A stretch of DNA of 45,898 bases from Streptoalloteichus tenebrarius (GTDB lineage: Bacteria > Actinomycetota > Actinomycetes > Mycobacteriales > Pseudonocardiaceae). This document shows positions 6,271 through 13,889 of this stretch, piece after piece. Made by a program: the position numbers and the translations under genes. Below the pieces are notes generated by a model. The model saw only the letters and a list, made by a program, of their open reading frames with translations. It was not told the DNA's origin and did not search any database. How positions within the stretch are numbered: position 1 is the first letter of the stretch; each line of letters begins with the position of its first letter. The stretch lies in NCBI RefSeq assembly GCF_024171885.1, contig NZ_JAMTCP010000022.1:1-45898 (forward strand), written 5' to 3'.

Positions 6271-7779
6271 ATGGCCTCACGACCGGTCAGCCGCCGAGGA
6301 TTCCTCCAAGCCACAGGTGTCGGTCTCGCCGCGCCGGCCCTCACACCACCGGCACCAGCGGCGGCGACACCAGCGGCGGCGCCGAGCCACGATCCGCGGG
6401 ACATCGACGTCGTGTCGCTGGCACGCACGATGATCCGGTTCGACACGTCCCACCAGGGCCAGGGCGGGGTGACCCTCCCCCACGCCCGCGCGCTCCAGGC
6501 CGTCTGGGAGGCGCACGGTGTCGGCACGACGATCGTGCCGACACCGAAGCCGGACAACGTCCATCTCATCGCCCGCATCCCCGGGACCCGCGCGAAGCCA
6601 CCGCTGCTTCTGCTTGGCCACTCCGACGTCGTTCCCGTGGAGCGCGAGAACTGGCGGCACGACCCGTTCGGCGCGGAGATCGTGGACGGTGAGCTGTGGG
6701 GCCGGGGCGCGATCGACATGAAGGGCGCCAACGCGTCGTTCATGGCGGCGTTGCTGCGCCTGGTGCGCGAGGGCGCGCGGTTCGACCGCGACATCGTCTT
6801 CGTGTCGGACGCCGACGAGGAGGGCGGTCCCCACGGCACCTCCTGGTTGGTCCAGCAGAAGCCGGACCTGCTCCAGGTCGGCGCGGTCCTCACGGAAGGC
6901 GGATGGCAGCTCGCCCAACGGGACGGACGCACCCCGATGTTGCTGTCCATGACGTGTCTGGACCGTCTTCCCATGGTCGTGCGCCTCACCGCACGAGGCA
7001 CGGCGACGCACTCGTCGCGACCGATGCCGGACTCGGCGATCCTCCGCGTCAACCGGGCGGTCACGAGGGTGGCCGAGTGCCAACCGGAGGTCGTGCTCAC
7101 CCCACTCAACCGCGCGTACTTCGAGGCCTTGGCCGGCGCGACGCACGACCACGCCTTCGCGCAGGCGATCCGCCTCCTGCTCCGCTCCCACTCGGCGCAG
7201 CAGACGGAGAGGGCAGCGCGGCTCGTGGTGGAGCGCAGCCCCTACCCCTGGCTCCACAACGGACTGATGCGGGCCACGATCTCCCAGGTCATTCAGGATG
7301 GCGGCTACAAGACCAACGTCATCCCCTCACGGGCGTCGGCCCAGCTCGGGGTGCGCGTCGTCCCGGGAGGAGAACGCCCGACCAGGGTTCTCGACCGCAT
7401 TCGCGAGGCCGTCGAAGACCAGGGGGTCGAGGTGGGGCTGGTGACCCCGTCCGGGGTTTCCGAGGACCAACTCCTGGCCGGGCTGGAGGAACGGTGGGCG
7501 ATCGGCCCCTCACCGTCCGACACGGACGTGTTCACGGCGTGGCGCACCGCCGCGAGTGAGGTCTTTCCCGGCGTGCCGGCCGTTCCGGCGATGTTCGAGG
7601 CGACGACGAGCGGTCTTCCCTGGCGGCGGCGTGACATTCCGGTGTACGGGATCTACCCCTACGTCGTGGACAACGCCTCGATCACCTCGATGCACGGCAA
7701 CGACGAACGAGTTCGGGTCGACGCGCTCCGCCAGGGATGTGAGCTGATGTACCGGATGTTCCGGCGCATGACCGTCTGA
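6271..7779 (+). CDS. Tat-exported M20 family metallopeptidase
   Basis: 502 aa. Twin-arginine signal SRRGFLQATG (R8-R9) followed by an Ala/Pro-rich h-region, so the enzyme is expected outside the cytoplasm. M20 zinc residues are visible: HSD at 117-119, the bridging Asp in GRGAIDMKG (D149), the DEE pair at 182-184 (E183 general base, E184 metal) and the late HGND (H475). THSSRP marks the dimerisation/lid domain. Length and order fit the carboxypeptidase S/ArgE-DapE branch of M20, which hydrolyses N-acyl amino acids or peptides; the exact substrate is unknown. The start is set by AGGAG 8 nt upstream. Confidence 0.9.
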   Translation: MASRPVSRRGFLQATGVGLAAPALTPPAPAAATPAAAPSHDPRDIDVVSLARTMIRFDTSHQGQGGVTLPHARALQAVWEAHGVGTTIVPTPKPDNVHLIARIPGTRAKPPLLLLGHSDVVPVERENWRHDPFGAEIVDGELWGRGAIDMKGANASFMAALLRLVREGARFDRDIVFVSDADEEGGPHGTSWLVQQKPDLLQVGAVLTEGGWQLAQRDGRTPMLLSMTCLDRLPMVVRLTARGTATHSSRPMPDSAILRVNRAVTRVAECQPEVVLTPLNRAYFEALAGATHDHAFAQAIRLLLRSHSAQQTERAARLVVERSPYPWLHNGLMRATISQVIQDGGYKTNVIPSRASAQLGVRVVPGGERPTRVLDRIREAVEDQGVEVGLVTPSGVSEDQLLAGLEERWAIGPSPSDTDVFTAWRTAASEVFPGVPAVPAMFEATTSGLPWRRRDIPVYGIYPYVVDNASITSMHGNDERVRVDALRQGCELMYRMFRRMTV

Positions 7780-7878
7780 CGTCCAGTATCCGCGTCAACA
7801 CACGAGATCGGGCGGTGCCGGCGGATCCCGAAGACGGGCCGTCACCGCCGAACGCGCATCGAGCGCCACATCGCGGAG

Positions 7879-8398
7879 TCACTGTTCGACCGGGAAGACC
7901 TTCGCCGAGAGAGCGGGATGGAGCGCGCGCACCAGGCGGATGAGGAGGTGAGTCATTACCAGAACCTCAGCGGGCAGGCGTCTTGTACGGCGTCCACAGT
8001 AGAGGAACCGTGCCAGTCCGAAGACGACGAGCCAGTCGTCGACCTCCTACCGGCTCAGGCACACCATGTGCGCGCCGTTCCACGCCAGGAGCAGCCGCCA
8101 GGGCGTCAACCCGCATCGCGGTCCCGTGCGCGCGACGGAACTCGGCGGCGCGAGCGAGATCCTTGAAGGCGTCCGGGAACATCCCCCGGAGGATCTCCTC
8201 GGCGGAGACCGGTGGCCGCAGACCGAACCACCGCCGTGGGCCGGGAGCCTCCCCGTGTTCGAGCAGGCTCACGAACTGCTCCACGATCCGCGCGAGCAGG
8301 ACGGCGACGTTCTCTCTCGTGCGGACCGCCACACCGTCCGGCACCGCGACCACGTCGACGTGGTCGTCGGTCCCGACGAAACCGGTCTCCTGTCCCAT
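7879..8398 (-). pseudogene. DUF2017-like gene, frameshifted with internal stop
   Basis: The open frame starts MGQETGFVGTDDHVDVV at 8398 and is DUF2017-like up to LRGMFPDAFKDLARAAEFRRAHG (TRENVAVLLARIVEQFVSLL before it), matching the 'PDAY..D...AAEFR' signature of the family that follows ClpS in actinobacteria. After about 8130 this frame turns Arg/Ala-rich and ends at 7967. A neighbouring frame instead gives WNGAHMVCLSR, a TAG, then EVDDWLVVFGLARFLY, which resembles the family's C-terminus, and stays open to 7879. I conclude one frameshift plus one GAG-to-TAG change. Its start overlaps the ClpS-like stop by 1 nt. Confidence 0.6.
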
Positions 8399-8544
8399 CA
8401 GGCACCCCGCACCACGCGCCGCATCACCCGCACAGCGTCCTCAACGGACAGCGCACAGCACTGATGCAGCAGGTAGGCCACCTGGTTCATCAGGTTGATG
8501 TCGTCGTTGAGCACCAACACCCGCCAGCGGGCAGCATGGTTCAC
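8398..8544 (-). CDS. ClpS-like adaptor, C-terminally short (48 aa)
   Basis: GTG 8544 gives VNHAARWRVLVLNDDINLMNQ..., with the ClpS core signature 'VLVLNDDINLMxxVxYLL' and 'A..VMR.V'. Known ClpS proteins (about 80-105 aa) deliver N-degron substrates to ClpAP/ClpCP and need a conserved VH motif and a C-terminal half; here the frame ends VMRRVVRGA with no His and no second half. It may be a remnant, like the DUF2017 gene it overlaps by 1 nt (TGATG). Too short for routine gene callers. A complete copy elsewhere in the genome is likely. Confidence 0.65.
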   Translation of the reverse strand: MNHAARWRVLVLNDDINLMNQVAYLLHQCCALSVEDAVRVMRRVVRGA

Positions 8545-8596
8545 ACGGGAGGCATGTGCGGCTCCCGGCGCGTCGTTACCCGCTGGCGGGTGTCGG

Positions 8597-9634
8597 TCAG
8601 CTCACCTTCCTGGCGTCCTGGACGGCCTTGGCCAGCGACTCGACGATCGGAGCCAGGCCGGCGTAGGAGAAGCGGGGCTCGCTCTGCCACGGCACCACCT
8701 GGTTGGCGCGCACGGCGGGGAGCTCCGCCCACGCGGGACGGGACGCGAGGTCCTTGGGCTGGAGCGCGGCGCTCCGGTTGTCGAGCAGGATGATGTCCGC
8801 CGGGTACTTGCGGGCGTTCTCCCAGCTCAGGTGCTCGAAGAAGCCGCCGTCGACCTTGTCGGGTACGACGATGTCCACGCCCAGCTCACGGAAGTAGCTC
8901 AGGTCGGGGTAGACGTTGGGGTCGGAGACGTAGAGCAGTTCGGGGCTGCCGGAGGCGGCCATCACCCGCAGCCCGCCCTTCTCCTTCGCCGCCTTGCGCA
9001 GCGCCTCGGAGGCCTTCTCGAACCGCGCCTTGGCGTCGACGACCGGCTTGGCCTCCAAGTCCGCGCCGAGCGACTTCGCCAGCGCGGCGTACCGGCCGAC
9101 CACGTCCACCAGGCGCACCTTGGCGGTGGTGATGCCGACGCTGGGCGCGATGCCGAGGATCTTGTCCTTGCTGTCGTCCGGCACGTACCAGAGCGCCGGC
9201 GGCTGGAACATGTTGGTCACCAGCAGCTCGGGGCGCAGCTTGAGGTACTTCTCGATGTCGAACTCGCCCCAGTCGCCGCCGACGATCGTCACCTTGTTGA
9301 CGTCGAGGTCGCCGGCCTGCGGGCCTGGTGTGCCGTCCTTGTTCCTGGCCGGGCCGAACACGCCGACGATCTGGTCGCGGAGCCCGAAGTCCCACAGCGC
9401 GGCCGCCGACCCGACGAAGGCGACGACCCGCTCGGGGCGGCGCTCGCTCGTCACCCGCTGCTGCCGGTCGTCCGTGAACGACCAGCCGCCCGCCTGGCCC
9501 GACGAGGTCGAACCCCCGCCGTTCCCGCCGCCTCCCCCACTCCCGCACGCGGCCACCACGGCGCCGAGGCCGATCGCGCCGAAGGCGGCGAGCAGGCCGC
9601 GTCGGGAGAGCTGGGGGGCTCGGGACTGGGACAT
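8597..9634 (-). CDS. Iron-siderophore ABC transporter substrate-binding lipoprotein
   Basis: 345 aa from ATG 9634 (AAGG upstream). N-terminus combines twin arginines (R11-R12) with a lipobox VAAC (C30), then a Gly/Ser linker, so it is a Tat- or Sec-exported lipoprotein anchored outside the membrane. The body is a FecB/FepB-type (PF01497) fold: ERVVAFVGSAAALWDFGL, 'Y.kLrPeLLVTN', PADIILLDN. Class III binding proteins capture ferric siderophores for an ABC permease; no permease or ATPase gene is adjacent, so it must work with partners elsewhere. An iron box lies 44 nt upstream of the start, indicating iron repression. Confidence 0.88.
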   Translation of the reverse strand: MSQSRAPQLSRRGLLAAFGAIGLGAVVAACGSGGGGGNGGGSTSSGQAGGWSFTDDRQQRVTSERRPERVVAFVGSAAALWDFGLRDQIVGVFGPARNKDGTPGPQAGDLDVNKVTIVGGDWGEFDIEKYLKLRPELLVTNMFQPPALWYVPDDSKDKILGIAPSVGITTAKVRLVDVVGRYAALAKSLGADLEAKPVVDAKARFEKASEALRKAAKEKGGLRVMAASGSPELLYVSDPNVYPDLSYFRELGVDIVVPDKVDGGFFEHLSWENARKYPADIILLDNRSAALQPKDLASRPAWAELPAVRANQVVPWQSEPRFSYAGLAPIVESLAKAVQDARKVS

Positions 9635-9677
9635 GGTGGTGCCTTCCTTCGTCTGATCGGAGCAACCGAGCGATGGA

Positions 9678-9696
9678 TTAGGGCAGCCTAACCAAA
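9678..9696 (-). promoter_or_regulatory. Iron box (IdeR/DmdR1-type operator)
   Basis: TTAGGGCAGCCTAACCAAA matches the 19-bp consensus TTAGGTTAGGCTAACCTAA of iron-dependent DtxR/IdeR/DmdR1 repressors, with the CCTAACC half-site perfect. It lies upstream of the siderophore-binding lipoprotein on the minus strand, in the position of a repressing operator. Confidence 0.8.
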
Positions 9697-9796
9697 GTAG
9701 TTGACCAAGAAACAGAGGGTGGCCCTCGTCGCACCCCGTCCCCACCTGCTCGTTTCGCTCCGTGATCGACCGACGACGGAAACCCGCGCGCCAATC

Positions 9797-9842
9797 GTCA
9801 ACTTGTGGTTGACGACCCTGCCTTCGTCAACCTATGGTTGAC
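9797..9842 (+). promoter_or_regulatory. Paired GTCAAC-N5-GTTGAC operators
   Basis: Two palindromes, GTCAACTTGTGGTTGAC (9797-9813) and GTCAACCTATGGTTGAC (9826-9842), differ only in the central 5 bp and are 29 bp apart. The second ends 2 nt before the ATG of the Clp-N/HTH gene. Such placement implies strong repression, probably by that gene's own HTH product (inference). Confidence 0.75.
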
Positions 9843-9844
9843 GC

Positions 9845-10552
9845 ATGGCTGACACACCTCGACTGGACGACCTCATCAACGCCATCCGCCAACGCCACCC
9901 CGACGGCGACCCGCTGGAGCAACTGAGCGACGCCGTCCTGCTCGCCGACCACCTCGGCGAGCTGGCCGACCACCTGATCGGCCACTTCGTGGACCGGGCC
10001 CGGCACGCGGGCGCGTCCTGGACCGACATCGGCCGCAGCATGGGGGTGAGCAAGCAGGCCGCGCAGAAGCGGTTCGTCCCCAAGGGGCCCAACACCACCG
10101 AGGAGAGCCACATCGCGACCTTCGCCCGCTACGACTCCTTCGCCAGGTCCGCGATCGCGCGGGCGCAGGAGGAGGCCCGGATCGCCGGGCACCAGCACAT
10201 CACCCCGGAACACGTCGTGTTGGCCCTGACGCACAAACCGGAGTCCGTGGCGGGACAGGTGATGCGGGCGGTCTGCGGATCGGTCGACGCCGTGCGGGAG
10301 GCGGTGACCGAGCGGCTGGAGCCGACGAACGAGTCCGTGTCCGTGCCCATCCCGTTCGACGGGCAGAGCAAGAAGGTGGTGGAACTGACGACGCGTGAGG
10401 CGTTGCGGTTCGGCGACCCGAGCATCGGCGCGGAGCACGTGCTCCTGGCTGTCCTCTCCCTGGGCGAGGGCACGGCCGTGGACGTGCTGCACGCGCTGGG
10501 CCTGACCAAGGAACGGGCGGAGACGGAGGTTCGGCGGCTCCGCGCCTCCTGA
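9845..10552 (+). CDS. HTH and double Clp-N domain protein
   Basis: 235 aa. Residues 57-77 form a helix-turn-helix of the type SWTDIGRSMGVSKQAAQKRF. Two Clp N-terminal repeats follow (about 92-140, FARSAIARAQEEARIAGHQHITPEHVVLAL; about 181-235, TREALRFGDPSIGAEHVLLAVL), with no AAA+ module. In ClpA/ClpC these repeats bind adaptors or substrates; stand-alone DNA-binding versions are common in actinomycetes and are thought to act as regulators. No ribosome binding site is visible: operator sequence abuts the ATG, so the transcript may be leaderless. A 15-bp perfect hairpin follows. Confidence 0.85.
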   Translation: MADTPRLDDLINAIRQRHPDGDPLEQLSDAVLLADHLGELADHLIGHFVDRARHAGASWTDIGRSMGVSKQAAQKRFVPKGPNTTEESHIATFARYDSFARSAIARAQEEARIAGHQHITPEHVVLALTHKPESVAGQVMRAVCGSVDAVREAVTERLEPTNESVSVPIPFDGQSKKVVELTTREALRFGDPSIGAEHVLLAVLSLGEGTAVDVLHALGLTKERAETEVRRLRAS

Positions 10553-10571
10553 GCGAGGACGCCGGTGCGAC

Positions 10572-10609
10572 GGCGGGTCCGTGGTCACCCCCACGACCAC
10601 GGACCCGCC
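10572..10609. terminator. 15-bp perfect hairpin
   Basis: GGCGGGTCCGTGGTC (10572-10586) pairs perfectly with 10595-10609 around an 8-nt loop, 20 nt after the Clp-N/HTH stop and facing the convergent monooxygenase gene. Probably bidirectional. Confidence 0.75.
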
Positions 10610-10660
10610 CAGCACCGTCACGACACTCCCGAGAGGGACTCACCGCCCCTCGCAGTTTCA

Positions 10661-10704
10661 TCCTTTGTGGACGCGTCCTTTGTGGACGCGTCCTTTGTGG
10701 TCAC
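10661..10704. repeat. 15-bp tandem repeat, about 3 copies
   Basis: TCCTTTGTGGACGCG is repeated at 10661, 10676 and (partly) 10691 between the convergent genes. Each unit carries a GTGGAC half-site of the palindrome that recurs through the window. No function is visible. Confidence 0.85.
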
Positions 10705-10723
10705 CGGCTCGACCGCCTCCCCC

Positions 10724-11962
10724 TCAGTCGCCCGCGACCGACGTCGAGGAGGCCACGACCGCCGGATAGTCCCTGAGCGTGATGCCGTGGGCCGCCTCCC
10801 GCATGGACTTCATGACCTTCTCCATGACCCGGTCCTTCCCCGGCAGGTACGGCATCACCCGCAACATCAGGGCGCGCAGGGACGCCTCCCACCGGCTCCC
10901 GGGCACCATCTGCCGCACCGAGTCCCGTCCGAGTTTCTGGTTCAGCTCCACGAACCCGCGCATCTCCTCCTCGTAGCGGGCGAACGCCACGCGGTGGTCC
11001 CCGCCCGCAGCCGCCAGCTCCCCGGCCAGCACGTAGGCGCCCACCAGGGCGAGGCTCGTTCCCTGACCGGACGCCGGCGAGGGGCAGTAGGCGGCGTCGC
11101 CGAGCAGGACCACGGGTCCCGAGGACCACCGGGGCATCCGGACCTGGCTCAGCGAGTCGAAGTAGAAGTCGGGTGAGGTCGGCATCGCGGCCAGCAGCGC
11201 CGGCACCTCCCATCCCTGGCCGGCGAACGCCTCGACCAAGATCTCCTGCTGTCGACGGACGTCCCGTCGGTCGTACGGCTTCTCCGGGGTGCGGAAGAAG
11301 AACTGCGCCTTGGCGTGGGCGTCCTGGCGGACGCTGTACACGTTCACCACGCGACCGACGCCGGAGGAGACCAGCTCCCACCGGTCGAGGTCGAGATGGT
11401 TCGGCACGGTGAAGATCGCGACGCTGAGCCCGAGGTCGTGGGCGAACCGCTCCTCCGGTCCGAACGTCAACCTTCGCACGAGGGAGTGCACCCCGTCGGC
11501 GCCCACCACGAGGTCGAAGGTGCGGGGTTCACCCCGCGAGAAGTCCACCCGCACGCCGTCGTGGCGCGGCTCGATCCTGGTGACCGAGGTGTCGAACAGG
11601 TACTCGACGTCCTCCCGCGTGGCGTCGTACAGGACCCTCGCCAGGTCACCCCGGAAGATCTCCAGGTCACCCGGGTCGCGGAACCCGATCACGTCCGCGC
11701 CCAGCGTGGCCACGACCCTGCCCGCGCCGTTGAGGAACGTACCCCCGCGCATGTCGGTGGTCCGGCGGCGGACCTCCTCCAGCAGGCCCATCCGGCGGAC
11801 CACGTCCACCGCGACGCCCCGGACGTCGACCTTGTAGCCACCCTCCCTGAGCGCGGGGGCGCGTTCCACGACGGTGACGCTGGCCCCGTACCGGCGCAAC
11901 CAGTACGCGAGCGCGGGGCCGGCGATGCTCGCGCCCACCACCAGGACGTTCGTCTGCCTCAT
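10724..11962 (-). CDS. FAD-dependent aromatic-type monooxygenase
   Basis: 412 aa from ATG 11962 (GGGGGAAG upstream); the frame is open far upstream, but the FAD-binding start fixes the N-terminus. The dinucleotide fold is VLVVGASIAGPALAYWLRRYGASVTVVER (6-34), the second FAD/NADPH motif is GADG at 154-157, and the GD motif is GDAA at 288-291 followed by GQGTSLALVGAYVLAGEL. This is the PHBH fold of class A flavin monooxygenases, which hydroxylate or epoxidise aromatic and polyketide substrates, and includes tetracycline-inactivating TetX-like enzymes. Divergent from a TetR regulator with three operators between them, so it is probably inducible by a xenobiotic or antibiotic. Confidence 0.88.
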   Translation of the reverse strand: MRQTNVLVVGASIAGPALAYWLRRYGASVTVVERAPALREGGYKVDVRGVAVDVVRRMGLLEEVRRRTTDMRGGTFLNGAGRVVATLGADVIGFRDPGDLEIFRGDLARVLYDATREDVEYLFDTSVTRIEPRHDGVRVDFSRGEPRTFDLVVGADGVHSLVRRLTFGPEERFAHDLGLSVAIFTVPNHLDLDRWELVSSGVGRVVNVYSVRQDAHAKAQFFFRTPEKPYDRRDVRRQQEILVEAFAGQGWEVPALLAAMPTSPDFYFDSLSQVRMPRWSSGPVVLLGDAAYCPSPASGQGTSLALVGAYVLAGELAAAGGDHRVAFARYEEEMRGFVELNQKLGRDSVRQMVPGSRWEASLRALMLRVMPYLPGKDRVMEKVMKSMREAAHGITLRDYPAVVASSTSVAGD

Positions 11963-12014
11963 CAGGTCTTCCCCCTCGTCGAACCCGACCGCTCGGCGTG
12001 GAGCCGACCGGGTC

Positions 12015-12071
12015 GCGTATCTCGTACGCTGATCTGCGTATGAGATACACGGCTCTGCGTATGCTATACAC
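12015..12071. promoter_or_regulatory. Three phased 15-bp operators
   Basis: GCGTATCTCGTACGC (12015), GCGTATGAGATACAC (12036) and GCGTATGCTATACAC (12057) share the pattern GCGTATnnnrTACrC and start exactly 21 bp apart, two helical turns. They fill the space between the monooxygenase and the TetR gene and are the likely binding sites of that TetR protein. Confidence 0.75.
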
Positions 12072-12110
12072 AGCTCCCGGGCGGACGTCAACGAGGAGAA
12101 GGCGGGGACG

Positions 12111-12926
12111 ATGGGCGGCAGCGGCGACACCGGTGACACCGGCGACACCGACGAGGACGGCACGGGCCTGCCGGCGAGCATCGAGGCGGCGTGGGGCGTG
12201 CGGGAACGGCCGGGGCGGGGCCCGCGACCGGGTCTGAGCCTCGGCCGGATCGTCGACGCCGCCGTCACCGTCGCGGTCCGCGACGGCCTCGCGGCGGTCT
12301 CCATGGCGCGGGTCGCCGCCGACCTCGGCGCCTCGACCATGTCCCTCTACCGCTACGTGGCGGCCAAGGACGAGCTGCTCGACCTCATGATCGACGCGGT
12401 GTTCGCGACCCCGCCGGAGGACCCGCGCCCCGGCGAGGGCTGGCGCTCGGCGCTGTCCCGCTGGACCTGGGAACACCGGGCCGTGCTCCGGCGACACCCC
12501 TGGGTGCTGCGGGTGCCGGTGACCGGCCCGCCGATCACCCCGAACCAGGTCGCGTGGCTGGAGCACGGCCTGCGGAGCCTCCGCGACACCGGCCTGACCG
12601 AGGGCGAGAAGCTGTCGGTGATCGTCCTGCTCAGCGGGTTCGTCCGGAACGCCTCAGCCCAGGAGGCCGCCGTCACCGAGGCGGCCCGAACCGCCGCCGG
12701 CAGAGCCGGCGAGGTCGCCTCCTACTGGCGCACGCTCGCCAAACTCGTCGACCCCCAACGCTTTCCCGAGGTCAGCGCGCTCATCGCGTCCGGAGTGACG
12801 GACGAGCCCGACGACCCGGACGCCGACTTCGGCTTCGGGCTCGACCGGGTGCTCGACGGCATCGACGCGCTGGTCCGCGCCCGCCGCGCCGAACGGGAGC
12901 CGACGTCGGGCAGCAGGAGGGTCTGA
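12111..12926 (+). CDS. TetR-family regulator (TetR_C type)
   Basis: 271 aa. An unusual repetitive leader GDTGDTGDTDEDG (residues 5-17) is followed by a low-complexity GPRPGLS segment. The HTH domain is LSLGRIVDAAVTVAVRDGLAAVSMARVAADLGASTMSLYRYVAAKDELLDLMIDAVF. The C-terminal ligand domain resembles that of the tetracycline-type TetR_C group (RTWEHRAVLRRHPWVLRVP region). GGAG is weak upstream, and the real start may lie at a later codon than the repeat. Expected to repress the divergent monooxygenase by binding the 21-bp-spaced sites. Confidence 0.87.
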   Translation: MGGSGDTGDTGDTDEDGTGLPASIEAAWGVRERPGRGPRPGLSLGRIVDAAVTVAVRDGLAAVSMARVAADLGASTMSLYRYVAAKDELLDLMIDAVFATPPEDPRPGEGWRSALSRWTWEHRAVLRRHPWVLRVPVTGPPITPNQVAWLEHGLRSLRDTGLTEGEKLSVIVLLSGFVRNASAQEAAVTEAARTAAGRAGEVASYWRTLAKLVDPQRFPEVSALIASGVTDEPDDPDADFGFGLDRVLDGIDALVRARRAEREPTSGSRRV

Positions 12927-12957
12927 CACCGCACCGCGATCCCCGAGACGCGGGAAG

Positions 12958-12995
12958 GGCTGTGCGGCCGCCCGAACTCGGGTGGCCACACAGCC
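12958..12995. terminator. Convergent-gene hairpin
   Basis: A 17-bp stem, 12958-12974 with 12979-12995, one mismatch and one G-T pair, loop AACT. It lies 31 nt after the TetR stop and faces the convergent SDR gene. Confidence 0.65.
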
Positions 12996-13099
12996 CCGTC
13001 CACAGCATTGTCCACAATGGACACTGGATCGCGCGGCGAGCGCGTCAGGGCGCGTCAGGGCGACGTCAGGGACGCGGCGGCACGACGGTCCTACCAGGA

Positions 13100-13861
13100 C
13101 TAGGCAGGAAAAACCGAGATTCCCCCGCCCAGTCCCCCATCCACCGGCAGCTTGACCGCGGTGCTGAACGTCGCGTCGAAGGCCAGGAACATCGCGGCGG
13201 CCGCGACCTCCTCCGGCGCGCCGTGCCGCCGCAGCGGCGTGACCTCGTCACCGAGGCGCTGAAGTTCCGCCTTGCCTTCCGCGGGGGCGTCGATGCCCAT
13301 CGAGGGCGTGTCGATGAAGCCGGGCGCCACGGCGTTGACCCGGACGCGCCTCGGCAGCAACTCGGCGGCGAAGCCCTGCGCGAAGGACCACAGGGCGGCC
13401 TTCGACGCCGAGTAGACGACCATGCCGGGGTACCCGCCCTCGTCCGACACGGAGCTGGTGAACACGATCGACCCGCCGTCGCGGACCAGCGGGGCCAGCC
13501 GCTGGACGATGAAGAACGAGCCCTTGGCGTTGACGTCGAAGTGCCGGTCGAAGGTCTCCTCGGTGACCTCGGCGAACGGCTCCAGCTTCGCGTAGCCGTG
13601 GTTGACGAACAACGCGTCGATCCCGCCCAGCTCCTCCTCCACCAGCCGGCCGAGCGCGTCGATGTCGGCCATGCTCCGCGCGTCGGACCGCACCACCCGC
13701 GCCCTGGTCCCCAGCTCGGTGCGCGCCGCCTCGATGTTCCGCTCGTCGCGGCCGGTGAGCACCACCTCGGCTCCCCCGTCCAGCAGCGCGGCGACCATGG
13801 CGCGACCCATGCCGTGCGTGCCCCCGGTGACGACGGCCTTCTTCCCCGCGTACCTGCTCAT
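13100..13861 (-). CDS. Short-chain dehydrogenase/reductase
   Basis: 253 aa. Classical SDR: NADP/NAD-binding GGTHGMG at 13-19, FVNHGY replacing NNAG at 86-90, catalytic Ser around 136-137 (FTSSVS), Y150 and K154 (YSASK), and the PGFIDT loop. The C-terminus DGGLGGG is that of the 3-oxoacyl-ACP reductase-like subgroup. GGGAGAGGG precedes the ATG. Lies 28 nt downstream of the imine-reductase-like gene, same strand, so the two are probably one operon. Confidence 0.9.
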   Translation of the reverse strand: MSRYAGKKAVVTGGTHGMGRAMVAALLDGGAEVVLTGRDERNIEAARTELGTRARVVRSDARSMADIDALGRLVEEELGGIDALFVNHGYAKLEPFAEVTEETFDRHFDVNAKGSFFIVQRLAPLVRDGGSIVFTSSVSDEGGYPGMVVYSASKAALWSFAQGFAAELLPRRVRVNAVAPGFIDTPSMGIDAPAEGKAELQRLGDEVTPLRRHGAPEEVAAAAMFLAFDATFSTAVKLPVDGGLGGGISVFPA

Positions 13862-13889
13862 GTCAACCCTCTCCCCAGTCCCGACTTCC

